NCBI RefSeq assembly: GCF_002355855.1
Contig: NZ_AP017655.1
Location: 3,165,001-3,229,000 of the forward strand
Reading direction: 5' to 3'
DNA length: 64,000 nt
DNA from: Sphingobium cloacae
GTDB lineage: Bacteria; Pseudomonadota; Alphaproteobacteria; Sphingomonadales; Sphingomonadaceae
The notes under the pieces: model-generated
Databases searched by the model: none
The model's input: the letters and a program-made list of their open reading frames with translations, nothing else
Told to the model about the DNA's origin: nothing
Shown: piece by piece, positions 53,594 through 63,405 of the stretch
How positions within the stretch are numbered: position 1 is the first letter of the stretch
Layout of the letters: every line of letters begins with the position of its first letter
Position numbers and translations under genes: made by a program

Positions 53594-54076
53594 ATGACGG
53601 ATCAGCCTGAAGCGGCTGCGACCGCCCTTGGCCCCATGGATGTCCGTGGGGTCATGGCGGCCTTGCCGCACCGTTACCCCATGCTGCTCGTGGACCGCGT
53701 GGTGTCGCTCGTGCCGGGCAGCGCCATCCATGCGGTGAAGGCGGTCTCGGTCAACGAGCCTTTCTTTCAGGGCCATTTCCCGACGCGTCCGATCATGCCC
53801 GGCGTGCTGATCGTGGAGGCAATGGCGCAGGCGGCGGGCGTGCTGGCGGTCGAAACCATGCAGCTCGCCAATTCAGGCAAGCTGGTCTATTTCATGAGCA
53901 TCGACGGCGCCAAGTTCCGATCGCCGGTGGAGCCGGGCTGCCTGCTCGACCTGCATGTCGAGATCACGCAGGCGCGCGGCGCGATCTGCAAGTTTGCGGG
54001 CAAGGCGATGATCGAAGGCAAGCTGGCGGCGGAAGCGCATTTCGTCGCCATGATCTCCGATCCGCCCAAGGATTGA
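53594..54076 (+). CDS. fabZ: 3-hydroxyacyl-ACP dehydratase FabZ
   Basis: 160 residues. Hot-dog fold with [13 protein letters not shown], active-site His in [26 protein letters not shown], and the central helix Glu. It dehydrates 3-hydroxyacyl-ACP in fatty acid synthesis. In most Gram-negative bacteria lpxD lies between skp and fabZ, with lpxA/lpxB following; here skp joins fabZ directly with six bases, and rpmE follows. Confidence 0.94.
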   Translation: MTDQPEAAATALGPMDVRGVMAALPHRYPMLLVDRVVSLVPGSAIHAVKAVSVNEPFFQGHFPTRPIMPGVLIVEAMAQAAGVLAVETMQLANSGKLVYFMSIDGAKFRSPVEPGCLLDLHVEITQARGAICKFAGKAMIEGKLAAEAHFVAMISDPPKD

Positions 54077-54083
54077 GGGTGGC

Positions 54084-54105
54084 GGGAAAGGCTTCGGCCT
54101 TTCCC
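54084..54105 (+). terminator. terminator of the bamA-skp-fabZ transcript
   Basis: GGGAAAGGC (54084-54092), TTCG tetraloop, GCCTTTCCC (54097-54105), then CTTGCTTTC. It begins seven bases past the fabZ stop. Confidence 0.78.
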
Positions 54106-54186
54106 CTTGCTTTCGGGCGGAAAGCCATGTAGCTGCGCGCCTTCAAGAGTTCTGGCGTCCATGGCGGGCGCATTTTTGGCATCCAC

Positions 54187-54205
54187 GGCCGGTCGGAAAC
54201 CGGCC
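54187..54205 (+). other. leader hairpin in front of rpmE
   Basis: GGCCGGT (54187-54193) pairs with ACCGGCC (54199-54205) around CGGAA, directly before the ribosome binding site CGGAGCAG. It may serve L31 autoregulation; not shown. Confidence 0.4.
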
Positions 54206-54221
54206 ACAAACGGAGCAGATC

Positions 54222-54446
54222 ATGAAAGCCGATACGCATCCCGATTACCATTTCATCACCGTCCAGATGACCGACGGCACCACCTTCCGCACCCGCTCCA
54301 CCTGGGGCAAGGAAGGCGACACGATGGCGCTCGACATCGACCCCAAGTCGCATCCGGCGTGGATCGGCGGCCAGCGTCAGCTGGACCAGGGCGGCCAGGT
54401 CGCGCGCTTCAACAAGCGTTTCGGCGGCCTGACGCTGAAGAAATAA
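54222..54446 (+). CDS. rpmE: 50S ribosomal protein L31
   Basis: 74 residues: [19 protein letters not shown] ... RFNKRFGGL. There is no Cys at all, so it is the zinc-independent (C-minus) form, which many alphaproteobacteria use as the main L31. Strong terminator immediately downstream. Confidence 0.94.
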   Translation: MKADTHPDYHFITVQMTDGTTFRTRSTWGKEGDTMALDIDPKSHPAWIGGQRQLDQGGQVARFNKRFGGLTLKK

Positions 54447-54470
54447 TCTCTTCCGCAAGGATGATCGAGA

Positions 54471-54500
54471 AGGGCGCCCGCGATGGCGCCCTTTTTATTT
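54471..54500 (+). terminator. intrinsic terminator of rpmE
   Basis: AGGGCGCC (54471-54478), loop CGCGAT, GGCGCCCT (54485-54492), then TTTTATTT. Confidence 0.9.
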
Positions 54501-54576
54501 GCGTTACCGGTGGGCGTGGATGCGGGGAGGCAGCGCGATCCAAAATCCTCCCCGTCAGCGGAGGGGACCGCCGCGG

Positions 54577-54631
54577 GGCGATGCCGTGCGCTTCCACGAT
54601 GTCCGCGAACTGGGCGTTTTCCGAAAGGAAG
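54577..54631. repeat. 55-bp perfect copy of an internal accC segment
   Basis: Bases 54577-54631 are identical to 59015-59069, which lie inside accC (codons for [18 protein letters not shown] on the minus strand). The copy has the same orientation as the original and sits between the rpmE terminator and the polA stop. Flanks differ immediately on both sides. Confidence 0.95.
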
Positions 54632-54687
54632 GGTGGACAAGACCGCTCCCGATGAAGACTGTCCTCCCGCCGCGCCGGCAGCGAGGA

Positions 54688-57474
54688 TCAGTGCGCCGCG
54701 CCCCAACTCGGGCCATGGCCGATCTCGACGCCCAGCGGCACGGAGAGTTTCACCAGCGGTTCGGCGGCACGTTCCATCACGCGGCGGATGATGGGGCTGG
54801 CGCGCTCCACATCGGCTTCGGGCAGTTCGAACACCAGTTCGTCATGGACCTGGAGCAGCATCTTCACGTCATGCAGCCTCTCGGCGGCGAGAGCCGGTCC
54901 CATGCGGACCATGGCGCGCTTGATGATGTCGGCGCTGGTGCCCTGGATCGGCGCGTTGATCGCGGCGCGCTCCGCACCCTGCCGTTCATGCTGGATCGCG
55001 GCGCGGATGCGGGGGAACCATGTCTTCCGGCCGAAGAGCGTTTCGGTATAGCCGCGCTCGCGGGCCTTCTCGATCGTCTCGTTGATATAGATGCTGATGC
55101 CGGGAAAGCGTTCATAATAGCGGGATATCATGTCCTGCGCCTCGTCCGCCGTGATCTCCAGCCGCGAGGCGAGGCCCCAGCGCGAAATGCCGTAGAGGAT
55201 CGCGAAGTTGATCGTCTTGGCGCGGCTGCGCGTGTCGCGGTTGACTTCCCCGAAAAGCTGCTGCGCGGTGGCGGCATGGATGTCCTCGCCGCGCGCGAAG
55301 GCGTCTTTCAGCGCGGGCACGTCCGCCATATGCGCGGCGAGGCGCAGTTCGATCTGGCTATAGTCCGCCGCCAGGATGACATGGCCCGGCTCCGCGACGA
55401 AGGCATGGCGGATCTGGCGGCCGACCTCGGTACGGATTGGGATGTTCTGGAGATTGGGGTCGGTCGATGACAGGCGGCCCGTCTGCGCGCCCGACAGCGA
55501 ATAGCTGGTGTGGACGCGGATCGTATCCCTGTTGATCTGCGCCTGAAGCGCGTCGGTATAGGTGGACTTGAGCTTGGAAAGCTGCCGCCAGTCCAGCACC
55601 TTGCCCGCGATCTCCGCGCCTTGGGCCTTCAATTGTTCCAGGATGTTGACATCCGTCGAATAGGCTCCCGACTTGCCCTTGCGCCCGCCCTTGTAGCCCA
55701 GCTTGTCGAACAGGATCGCGCCCAGTTGCTGCGTCGATCCGATAGCGAAGGGTTGACCCGCCAGTTCATGGATTTCCGTCTCCAGCGCCGCGATCCCGGC
55801 GGTGAATTCGGCGGAAAGGCGGGACAGCGCCTCGCGGTCCACCTTGATTCCCTCATGCTCCATCCGCGCGATCACGGAAACGAGCGGGCGGTCGACCAGT
55901 TCGTAGATGCGGGTCGCGCCTTCATTGGCGACGCGGGTCTTGAACAGCTTCCACAGGCGCAGGGTGACGTCCGCGTCCTCGGCGGAATATTCGGTCGCCT
56001 TGTCGAGCGGCACTTCGGCGAAGCTGATCTGCTTCTTGCCGGTGCCCGCCACGTCCTTGAAACTGATGCAGCTATGATTGAGGTGCACCTTCGCTGCCTC
56101 GTCCATGCCATGTCCGGCAAGGCTCTGCCCGGCGTCGAGGTCGAAGCTCATGACGATGGTGTCGTCATAGGGCGCGATCTCGATCCCGTGGCGGCGCAGG
56201 ACAGTGATGTCATATTTAAGGTTCTGGCCGACCTTGAGGATGCTGTCGTCCTCCAGCAGCGGCTTGAGTTTCGCGAGAACCAGCTCCTTGGGCAACTGTT
56301 CCGGGCGCTCGGCGAACATGTCCTGCCCCTGATGGCCGACCGGGATGTAGCAGGCTTTGGAGGGCCCGATGGCGAGGCTGACGCCCACCAGCGCGCAGGA
56401 TACGCAGTCGAGCATGTCGGTTTCGGTGTCGACCGCGACCACGCCTTCCGCCGTCGCCTCCGCGATCCAGCGGTCCAGCGCTTCCTCCGTCACCACCGTT
56501 TCGTAGAGGCTACGGTCGATGGGCGGTTCCTCCTCCGCCTTGGGAGCGGGAGGCAATGCGGATTCGCTGACGGCGGCCGCAGTCGCGGCGACCGCCACGG
56601 CGGCTGCGGGCGCGCCCAGCCGGGCGAGCAGCGACTTGAAGCCGTGATGCGACAGGAATGCTTGCAAGGGCTCGGGCGGAATACCCTTGAGCGTCAGGTC
56701 GTCGAGCGGCTCGGGCAGGTCCATCGCGTCATGCAGCGTCACCAGCCTGCGCGACAGCCGCGCCATGTCGGCATGGGCGATCAGGTTCTCCTGCATCTTC
56801 GACTTCTTCATCGACGGCGCGGCTTCCAGCGCGGCGTCGAGCGAGCCATATTCGGTGATGAGCTTCGCCGCCGTCTTGGGGCCGATGCCGGGAATGCCGG
56901 GCACATTGTCCACGCTGTCGCCCATCAGCGCGAGCACGTCGCCCAGTTGGTCCGGCTGGACGCCGAACTTCCCCATCACATAGTCCGCGCCGCGCCGCTC
57001 GTTCTTCATCGTGTCGTACATGTCGACGCCGGGCTGGATGAGTTGCATCAGATCCTTGTCGGAACTGACGATGGTGACTTTCCAGCCCTGCGCTACGGCC
57101 GCCTTGGTATAGCTGGCGATGATGTCGTCTGCCTCGAACCCGTCCTCCTCGATGCAGGGGAGGGAGAAGGCGCGGGTCGCGTCGCGGATCATGGGGAATT
57201 GGGGGACCAGATCCTCCGGCGCGGGCGGGCGGTTCGCCTTGTACTGATCGTACATGTCGTTGCGGAAGGTGTGGCTGCCCTTGTCCAGCACCACGGCGAG
57301 GTGCGTGGGTCCGTCCGCATTGCCCAGCTCCGTCGCCAGCTTCCACAGCATCGTCGTATAACCATAGACCGCGCCGACCGGCTGGCCATGCTGGTTGGTG
57401 AGCGGCGGAAGCTGGTGATAGGCGCGGAAGATATAGCCGCTGCCGTCGACCAGATAGAGATGATTCTGAGACAT
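54688..57474 (-). CDS. polA: DNA polymerase I
   Basis: 928 residues. N-terminal 5'-3' exonuclease (YLVDGSGYIFRAYH, FEADDIIASYTKAA, SDKDLMQL), central 3'-5' exonuclease (VVAVDTETDMLD, with the acidic metal ligands), and a family A polymerase (ADYSQIELRLAAHM motif A; RRSKTINF-type motif B as RSRAKTINFAILYG; LLQVHDELVFE motif C). It fills gaps and removes RNA primers. Ends 57 bases from the accC-like repeat. Confidence 0.96.
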   Translation of the reverse strand: MSQNHLYLVDGSGYIFRAYHQLPPLTNQHGQPVGAVYGYTTMLWKLATELGNADGPTHLAVVLDKGSHTFRNDMYDQYKANRPPAPEDLVPQFPMIRDATRAFSLPCIEEDGFEADDIIASYTKAAVAQGWKVTIVSSDKDLMQLIQPGVDMYDTMKNERRGADYVMGKFGVQPDQLGDVLALMGDSVDNVPGIPGIGPKTAAKLITEYGSLDAALEAAPSMKKSKMQENLIAHADMARLSRRLVTLHDAMDLPEPLDDLTLKGIPPEPLQAFLSHHGFKSLLARLGAPAAAVAVAATAAAVSESALPPAPKAEEEPPIDRSLYETVVTEEALDRWIAEATAEGVVAVDTETDMLDCVSCALVGVSLAIGPSKACYIPVGHQGQDMFAERPEQLPKELVLAKLKPLLEDDSILKVGQNLKYDITVLRRHGIEIAPYDDTIVMSFDLDAGQSLAGHGMDEAAKVHLNHSCISFKDVAGTGKKQISFAEVPLDKATEYSAEDADVTLRLWKLFKTRVANEGATRIYELVDRPLVSVIARMEHEGIKVDREALSRLSAEFTAGIAALETEIHELAGQPFAIGSTQQLGAILFDKLGYKGGRKGKSGAYSTDVNILEQLKAQGAEIAGKVLDWRQLSKLKSTYTDALQAQINRDTIRVHTSYSLSGAQTGRLSSTDPNLQNIPIRTEVGRQIRHAFVAEPGHVILAADYSQIELRLAAHMADVPALKDAFARGEDIHAATAQQLFGEVNRDTRSRAKTINFAILYGISRWGLASRLEITADEAQDMISRYYERFPGISIYINETIEKARERGYTETLFGRKTWFPRIRAAIQHERQGAERAAINAPIQGTSADIIKRAMVRMGPALAAERLHDVKMLLQVHDELVFELPEADVERASPIIRRVMERAAEPLVKLSVPLGVEIGHGPSWGAAH

Positions 57475-57626
57475 GGGGAGGTGGATAGCGGGTTATGCCA
57501 TCGCTCTCCAGTGCCGGACGGCGGGAAACCGGAAAGCGGGGCGAAGCGGAACGGCCCGATGGCCAATCCATCCGGGGATTACGCGGCGGTCAGGGACAAG
57601 GCGGCAGAGAAGGCAGCCGCCATCAT

Positions 57627-57971
57627 TCAGAGCAGGTCGTTCGCCTTTTCCGGAGGGCGGGCGATGACCGCGCCTTTTTCCGTGATGACGATGGGCCGTT
57701 CGATCAGGATCGGATGCTTCGCCATGGCGTCCAGCACGGCGGCGTCATCGGTGGTGTCGAGGCCGATCTCCTTGACGACGCCCTCACCTTTGCGGATGGC
57801 CTCGGAAGGCGCGACGCCTGCCTTTTTCAGGATGGCCTCGATCTCCGCGCGCGATGGCGGCGTCTTGAGATATTCGACGATCTCGATCGCAAGGCCCGGC
57901 TTTTCCTCCAATATCGCCAGCGCCTGCCGCGATTTGGAGCAGCGGGGGTTATGCCAGATGGTCGCCTTCAT
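57627..57971 (-). CDS. arsC: ArsC family arsenate reductase
   Basis: 114 residues. Catalytic Cys11 in [11 protein letters not shown], and the Arg triad-type segments near IERPIVIT. Glutaredoxin-coupled type. It may reduce arsenate, or act as a general ArsC/Spx-fold thiol oxidoreductase; no other ars genes are near. The start overlaps the accC stop by four bases, so it sits at the end of the accBC transcript. Confidence 0.88.
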   Translation of the reverse strand: MKATIWHNPRCSKSRQALAILEEKPGLAIEIVEYLKTPPSRAEIEAILKKAGVAPSEAIRKGEGVVKEIGLDTTDDAAVLDAMAKHPILIERPIVITEKGAVIARPPEKANDLL

Positions 57972-59320
57972 GCTTCGTCCTGCTTCGCCAGCCAGTCTTC
58001 CAGCCATTTGATCGTATAGTCGCCATTGAGGAAATCGGGATCGCGCAGCAGCGCCTGATGCAGCGGGATGGTCGTCTTCATCCCTTCGATCACATATTCC
58101 TCCAGCGCGCGCTTCAGCCGCATGATGCAGCCTTCGCGGGTACGGCCATAGACGATCAGCTTGCCGATCATGCTGTCATAATAAGGCGGCACCTTATAGC
58201 CCTGGTAAAGGCCGCTATCGACGCGGACATGCATGCCGCCCGGCACATGATATCGGGTGACAGTGCCCGGCGAGGGCGCGAATGTGCGCGGATCTTCGGC
58301 ATTGATGCGGCATTCGATGGCGTGGCCGGAAAAGACCAGATCCTTCTGCTCGACCGAGAGCGGCTTGCCTTCCGCGACGCGGATCTGTTCGCGCACGAGA
58401 TCGACGCCGGTGATCATCTCGGTCACCGGATGCTCCACCTGAAGGCGGGTGTTCATCTCGATGAAGTAGAATTCGCCGTCTTCCCAGAGGAATTCGATGG
58501 TGCCCGCGCCGCGATAGCCCATGTCGGCCATCGCCTTGCGCACGACTTCGCCCATGCGGTCACGCTCGGCGGCGGAAAGGACGGGGGAGGGGGCTTCCTC
58601 CAGCACTTTCTGGTGGCGGCGCTGAAGCGAACAGTCGCGCTCGCCAAGATGAATGGCGTTGCCATTGCCGTCGCCGAAGACCTGGAATTCGATATGTCGG
58701 GGGTTGCCCAGATATTTTTCCATGTAAACGGTGTCGTCGCCGAACGCCGCCTTGGCCTCGCTGCCCGCCTGCTTCATCAGCGTTTCGAGCTGGTCTTCGC
58801 TGGGCACGACCTTCATGCCGCGCCCGCCGCCGCCCGATGCCGCCTTGATGAGCACCGGATAGCCGATCTGCGCGGCGACCGCCTTGGCTTCCTCGACGCT
58901 GGACAGCGCGCCGTCGGAGCCGGGAACGAGCGGCAGGCCCAGGGCGCCCGCCGTCTTCTTCGCCTCCACCTTGTCGCCCATGATGCGGATATGTTCGGGC
59001 TTGGGGCCGACGAAGGCGATGCCGTGCGCTTCCACGATGTCCGCGAACTGGGCGTTTTCCGAAAGGAAGCCATAGCCCGGATGAATGGCGTCGGCGCCGC
59101 TGATCTCCGCCGCCGAAATGATCGCGGCGATGTTGAGATAGCTGTCCTTCGCGGCGGGCGGCCCGATGCAGATCGCTTCGTCGGCCAGACGCACATGCAT
59201 GGCGTCTGCGTCGGCGGTGGAATGGACGGCCACCGTCTTGATGCCCATTTCATGACAGGCGCGGTGGATGCGGAGCGCGATTTCGCCCCGGTTGGCGATC
59301 AACAGCTTTTCAATGGCCAT
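57968..59320 (-). CDS. accC: acetyl-CoA carboxylase, biotin carboxylase subunit
   Basis: 450 residues. ATP-grasp fold with [15 protein letters not shown] at the N-terminus, Gly-rich ATP loop [21 protein letters not shown], and [16 protein letters not shown]. It carboxylates biotin on AccB. 14 bases downstream of accB. A 55-bp internal segment of this gene recurs near polA. Confidence 0.96.
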   Translation of the reverse strand: MAIEKLLIANRGEIALRIHRACHEMGIKTVAVHSTADADAMHVRLADEAICIGPPAAKDSYLNIAAIISAAEISGADAIHPGYGFLSENAQFADIVEAHGIAFVGPKPEHIRIMGDKVEAKKTAGALGLPLVPGSDGALSSVEEAKAVAAQIGYPVLIKAASGGGGRGMKVVPSEDQLETLMKQAGSEAKAAFGDDTVYMEKYLGNPRHIEFQVFGDGNGNAIHLGERDCSLQRRHQKVLEEAPSPVLSAAERDRMGEVVRKAMADMGYRGAGTIEFLWEDGEFYFIEMNTRLQVEHPVTEMITGVDLVREQIRVAEGKPLSVEQKDLVFSGHAIECRINAEDPRTFAPSPGTVTRYHVPGGMHVRVDSGLYQGYKVPPYYDSMIGKLIVYGRTREGCIMRLKRALEEYVIEGMKTTIPLHQALLRDPDFLNGDYTIKWLEDWLAKQDEA

Positions 59321-59334
59321 GATGTCGGGCGGCC

Positions 59335-59820
59335 TTATTCGATGATCGCCAGCGGCTGGTCATATTCGACCGGCTGGCCGTTATCGACCAGAATGGCCTT
59401 GACCGTGCCCGATGCGGGGGCCGGGATCGCGTTCATGACCTTCATCGCCTCGACGATGAGGAGCGTGTCGCCCTGCTTCACCGTCGAACCCACGGCGGCA
59501 TAGGCGGGCGCGCCCGGTTCGGCCGCCAGATAGGCGGTGCCGACGATGGGCGAGCGGATCGTCGTGCCGGAAGGCAGGGTCGCTTCGGTCGCGGCGGCGG
59601 TTGTGGTTGCGGCAGGGGCAGCGACCGGAGCGGCGATCACGGGCGCGGGGGCGGCGACATAGGCCGGAGCGGCCGCGCCGGCCTTGCGCGCGACGCGGAT
59701 CTTGCGATCGCCGTCCTCCACCTCGATTTCCGTCAGGTTGGTGTCGTCGAGCAGCGCGGCCAGATCCCGCACCAGCTGCACGTCCACCTGCATCGCGCCC
59801 TTTTCCTGCTTGTCGTTCAT
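59335..59820 (-). CDS. accB: acetyl-CoA carboxylase, biotin carboxyl carrier protein
   Basis: 161 residues. N-terminal helix-rich part, Ala/Pro linker (residues ~50-80), and biotinyl domain with EAMKVMN, biotinylated Lys127. AGGGA precedes the ATG. It carries CO2 between the biotin carboxylase and the carboxyltransferase. Confidence 0.95.
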   Translation of the reverse strand: MNDKQEKGAMQVDVQLVRDLAALLDDTNLTEIEVEDGDRKIRVARKAGAAAPAYVAAPAPVIAAPVAAPAATTTAAATEATLPSGTTIRSPIVGTAYLAAEPGAPAYAAVGSTVKQGDTLLIVEAMKVMNAIPAPASGTVKAILVDNGQPVEYDQPLAIIE

Positions 59821-59890
59821 CTCATGTCCCTGAACGTGAAATTTGTCTGTGATGCCCGCGCCTATGACCATTTGCGCCCAAGTGCAACGT

Positions 59891-60331
59891 TCAAAGCTCC
59901 AGCGCCGCCTCCAGAGCGAGCATGTAGGACATCGCGCCAAAGCCCGCGACCGTTCCCTTCGCAGCCATGCCGACATAGCTTTTATGACGGAACGGCTCGC
60001 GCATATGGGGGTTGGACAGGTGCACCTCGATCACCGGCACCGCGATGCCCTTGATCGCGTCATGCAGCGCGACGGACGTGTGGGTGAGGCCGCCCGGATT
60101 GAGGATGACGGCGTGCGCGCCCTCGGCATGGGCTTCCTGGAGCCAGTCGATCAGATGGCCTTCATGGTTGGACTGGCGGAAGTCGATTTCCACATGCGCG
60201 CGGTTGGCGGCGTCCTCCATGCGTTCGGCGATGTCGTCCAGCGTGTCGTAGCCGTATATCTCCGGCTCCCGCGTTCCCAGCATGTTGAGGTTCGGGCCGT
60301 TCAGCACGAAGATCTTGCGCGTGTCGGTCAT
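59891..60331 (-). CDS. aroQ: type II 3-dehydroquinate dehydratase
   Basis: 146 residues. Motifs [18 protein letters not shown] (catalytic Tyr), [28 protein letters not shown] and [15 protein letters not shown] (catalytic His). Third step of the shikimate pathway. It lies upstream of accB-accC, the common alphaproteobacterial order. Confidence 0.95.
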   Translation of the reverse strand: MTDTRKIFVLNGPNLNMLGTREPEIYGYDTLDDIAERMEDAANRAHVEIDFRQSNHEGHLIDWLQEAHAEGAHAVILNPGGLTHTSVALHDAIKGIAVPVIEVHLSNPHMREPFRHKSYVGMAAKGTVAGFGAMSYMLALEAALEL

Positions 60332-60486
60332 GGCCGTGCCCCCCATTGTCGTTTCAAGCCTGTTGCGGGCGCAGCGCCCCTGTCCCTATATGCGCTCCCA
60401 CGGCGCGGGTCCCTTGCGGGCCTTCATAGCCGTTCGCGTCCTCTCAAGTCGAGACGGGATGTAGGCGGCGGCAGGAGTTTCGAGAA

Positions 60487-61491
60487 TTGAGCATCGACGG
60501 CACCATTTCCATTCATATCAACGGCGAGCACCGGCGCGTCCGCGCTGGGATCACGCTGGCCGAACTGGCGAGCGAGCTGGGTTTCGTGCCGGAAAAGGTG
60601 GCGGTGGAACGCAATCTGGAGGTCGTGCCGCGCTCCACCCTGGCGCGGGTGCTGGTCGAGGATGGCGACGAACTGGAGATCGTGCACTTCGTTGGCGGTG
60701 GCGATGCGGCCCCGGCGCTGGACGAGGATCGCTGGACGGTGGCGGGCAAGAGCTTTCGCTCTCGCCTGATCGTGGGCACCGGCAAGTATAAGGATTTCGA
60801 ACAGAACGCGGCCGCCGTCGCGGCGTCGGGCGCGGAAATCGTGACGGTCGCGGTGCGGCGGGTGAACGTGTCCGATCCGAAGGCGCCGATGTTGACGGAC
60901 TATATCGACCCCAAGAAGATCACTTATCTTCCCAACACGGCGGGCTGCTATACCGGCGAGGAGGCGATCCGCACCCTGCGGCTGGCGCGCGAGGCGGGCG
61001 GCTGGGACCTGGTGAAGCTGGAGGTGCTGGGGGAAGCGCGGACGCTCTATCCCGACATGGTGGAGACGCTGCGGGCGACCGAAATCCTTGCGAAGGAAGG
61101 CTTCAAGCCGATGGTCTACTGCGTCGACGATCCCATTGCGGCCAAGCGGCTGGAGGATGCGGGCGCGGTGGCGATCATGCCGCTGGGCGCGCCGATCGGG
61201 TCGGGCCTGGGCATCCAGAACCGCGTGACGGTCCGCCTGATCGTGGAAGGGACGTCCTTGCCTGTGCTGGTGGATGCGGGGGTGGGCACCGCTTCGGAAG
61301 CCGCCGTGGCGATGGAATTGGGCTGCACCGGAGTCCTCATGAACACCGCCATTGCAGAAGCGAAAGACCCGGTGCTGATGGCCGCCGCGATGAAAGCGGG
61401 CGTGGAGGCCGGGCGCATGGCCTATCGCGCCGGGCGCATGGGCAAGCGTCTCTATGCCGATCCTTCCAGTCCACTCGCCGGTCTTATTTGA
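60487..61491 (+). CDS. thiG: ThiS-ThiG fusion: sulfur carrier protein / thiazole synthase
   Basis: 334 residues from a TTG start backed by AGGAG 9-13 bases upstream. Residues 1-~72 are a ThiS beta-grasp domain ([22 protein letters not shown]) ending VHFVGGG at 68-72. Residues ~82-334 are ThiG, with RLIVGTGKY and Schiff-base Lys177 in [10 protein letters not shown] free ThiS needs a C-terminal Gly-Gly for thiocarboxylation; here the Gly run is internal. Either cleavage occurs or another ThiS-like protein serves. No TPP riboswitch is seen upstream. Confidence 0.88.
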   Translation: MSIDGTISIHINGEHRRVRAGITLAELASELGFVPEKVAVERNLEVVPRSTLARVLVEDGDELEIVHFVGGGDAAPALDEDRWTVAGKSFRSRLIVGTGKYKDFEQNAAAVAASGAEIVTVAVRRVNVSDPKAPMLTDYIDPKKITYLPNTAGCYTGEEAIRTLRLAREAGGWDLVKLEVLGEARTLYPDMVETLRATEILAKEGFKPMVYCVDDPIAAKRLEDAGAVAIMPLGAPIGSGLGIQNRVTVRLIVEGTSLPVLVDAGVGTASEAAVAMELGCTGVLMNTAIAEAKDPVLMAAAMKAGVEAGRMAYRAGRMGKRLYADPSSPLAGLI

Positions 61492-61523
61492 TGGATTTCG
61501 CGTTTGCAGCAAATTGACCGACT

Positions 61524-61563
61524 CTCTTCCTGTCCTTATGGCTTGGGCCTTGGACAGGAAGAG
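61524..61563 (+). promoter_or_regulatory. 12-bp inverted repeat covering the scoA ribosome binding site
   Basis: CTCTTCCTGTCC (61524-61535) pairs with GGACAGGAAGAG (61552-61563) around a 16-base loop. The right arm contains the AGGAAGAG Shine-Dalgarno of scoA, whose ATG is at 61572. As RNA it would hide the site; as DNA it is a possible operator. Confidence 0.6.
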
Positions 61564-61571
61564 GACGTGCG

Positions 61572-62282
61572 ATGGTGAACAAGCTCTACCCTGATGCTGC
61601 ATCGGCGTTGGAGGGCCTTCTTTTCGACGGAATGCATTTGTGCGCGGGCGGTTTTGGCCTGTGCGGCATCCCTGAACGGCTGATCGACGCGATCCGGGAT
61701 TCGGGCGTCAAGGACCTCACCATCGCCTCCAACAATGCGGGGATCGACGGCGAGGGGCTGGGCAAGCTGCTCCGCACCCGGCAGGTGAAGAAGATGATCT
61801 CCTCCTATGTCGGCGAGAACAAGGAGTTCGAACGGCAATATCTGGCAGGCGAGCTGGAGGTGGAGTTCTGCCCCCAGGGAACGCTCGCCGAACGCTGCCG
61901 CGCGGGCGGGGCGGGGATTCCGGGCTTCTATACGAAGACCGGCGTCGGAACGGCGGTCGCCGAGGGCAAGGAAGTCAAGGTCTTCGACGGGCAGGAATAT
62001 ATCCTGGAACGCGGCATCTTCGCGGATGTCTCCGTCATCAAGGGCTGGAAGGCGGACGAGAGCGGCAACCTCATCTTCCGCAAGACGGCACGCAACTTCA
62101 ATGCGCCGATGGCGACCGCCGCGAAGATCTGCGTGGCGGAAGTGGAAGAGGTGGTGCCGGTCGGCAGCCTCGATCCCGATTGCATCCATCTGCCCGGCAT
62201 TTACGTCAAGCGCATGATCGTCGGCGCGCCTTACGACAAGAAGATCGAATTCCGCACCGTTCGCCAGAGGGAGGCCGCATAA
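61572..62282 (+). CDS. scoA: 3-oxoacid CoA-transferase subunit A
   Basis: 236 residues. [18 protein letters not shown] N-terminus, [14 protein letters not shown] (CoA-transferase family I signature 1) and [16 protein letters not shown]. With ScoB it moves CoA from succinyl-CoA to acetoacetate. The stop shares one base with the scoB start. A hairpin may cover its ribosome binding site. Confidence 0.93.
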   Translation: MVNKLYPDAASALEGLLFDGMHLCAGGFGLCGIPERLIDAIRDSGVKDLTIASNNAGIDGEGLGKLLRTRQVKKMISSYVGENKEFERQYLAGELEVEFCPQGTLAERCRAGGAGIPGFYTKTGVGTAVAEGKEVKVFDGQEYILERGIFADVSVIKGWKADESGNLIFRKTARNFNAPMATAAKICVAEVEEVVPVGSLDPDCIHLPGIYVKRMIVGAPYDKKIEFRTVRQREAA

Positions 62283-62917
62283 TGTCGTGGACCCGCGATG
62301 AAATGGCGGCGCGCGCCGCAAAGGAATTGCAAGACGGCTTCTATGTGAATCTGGGCATCGGCATCCCGACGCTGGTGGCGAACCATATCCCCGCCGGGGT
62401 GGAAGTCACGCTCCAGTCGGAGAACGGGATGCTGGGCATCGGCCCGTTCCCCTATGAGGGGGAAGAGGACGCCGACCTCATCAATGCAGGCAAGCAGACG
62501 ATCAGCGAACTGGCGCAATCCTGCTATTTCTCATCCGCCGACAGTTTCGCCATGATCCGGGGCGGGCATATCGACCTCACCGTGCTGGGTGCGATGGAAG
62601 TGGCGGAAAATGGCGATATCGCCAACTGGATGATCCCCGGCAAGATGATCAAGGGCATGGGCGGCGCCATGGATCTGGTCGCGGGCGTCAAGAAGATCAT
62701 CGTCGTCATGGAGCATACGTCCAAGAATGGCGATCCCAAGTTCATTCCCGCCTGCACCCTGCCGCTGACCGGCAAGAATGTGGTGGACATGATCGTCACC
62801 GATCTCTGCGTCTTCCAGCGGCCCGACCATGACAGCCCCTTCAAGCTGATCGAACTGGCGCCGGGCGTGACGGCGGAGGAAGTCGCCGCTAAGACGACAG
62901 CGCATTATCTGAGCTGA
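62282..62917 (+). CDS. scoB: 3-oxoacid CoA-transferase subunit B
   Basis: 211 residues. Family I signature 2 with catalytic Glu in [14 protein letters not shown], preceded by [16 protein letters not shown]. Partner of ScoA. Together with 3-hydroxybutyrate dehydrogenase (32.6 kb) it would allow use of 3-hydroxybutyrate or acetoacetate. Confidence 0.93.
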   Translation: MSWTRDEMAARAAKELQDGFYVNLGIGIPTLVANHIPAGVEVTLQSENGMLGIGPFPYEGEEDADLINAGKQTISELAQSCYFSSADSFAMIRGGHIDLTVLGAMEVAENGDIANWMIPGKMIKGMGGAMDLVAGVKKIIVVMEHTSKNGDPKFIPACTLPLTGKNVVDMIVTDLCVFQRPDHDSPFKLIELAPGVTAEEVAAKTTAHYLS

Positions 62918-62928
62918 AGGAGTGCGCG

Positions 62929-63369
62929 ATGAGCCTCGATGGCGTTTATGACGAAGACAATCCCTTTTCCCTGATCCTTCAGGGGAAATTGCCTTCGACC
63001 CGGCTTTACGAGGATGAACATGTGCTGGCCTTCCTCGACATCCAGCCGCAGTCGAAGGGGCATGCGCTGGTCATTTCCAAATGGTCCAAGGCGCGCAACA
63101 TCCTGGAGATGGAGGATGAGGCGCTCTGCCAGGTCATGACCGCGACGAAGAAGGTCGCGAAAGCGATCCGCAAGGCGCTGAACCCCGACGGCATCCATGT
63201 CGCCCAGTTCAATGGCGGGCCCGCCGGGCAGACCGTCTTCCATCTCCACGTCCATATCGTGCCGCGCTGGGAAGGCGGGCCGAGGGGTTTCAGCGTCCAT
63301 GCGCAGGGCAATTTCGCCGATCCGGCCGAATTGCAGGCCCTGGCGGAGCAAATTCGCGCCCAGCTCTGA
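62929..63369 (+). CDS. HIT family protein
   Basis: 146 residues. Histidine triad HLHVHIVPRW near residues 105-114, and FLDIQPQSKGHALVISK. HINT-branch nucleotide hydrolase/transferase (AMP-lysine or phosphoramidate type). Starts 12 bases after scoB with AAGGAG in front. Confidence 0.9.
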   Translation: MSLDGVYDEDNPFSLILQGKLPSTRLYEDEHVLAFLDIQPQSKGHALVISKWSKARNILEMEDEALCQVMTATKKVAKAIRKALNPDGIHVAQFNGGPAGQTVFHLHVHIVPRWEGGPRGFSVHAQGNFADPAELQALAEQIRAQL

Positions 63370-63405
63370 CGCGCCCTCCGCCGGTTGACGAGGAATATCG
63401 CTGAT

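Noticed and set aside
57627..57971. Arsenic resistance operon
   Set aside because: Only an ArsC-fold gene is present; no arsR, arsB or acr3 is adjacent, and it is coupled to accC.
60332..60486. TPP riboswitch before thiSG
   Set aside because: The conserved THI-box sequences (CUGAGA and ACCUGA-type blocks) are not present in the leader.
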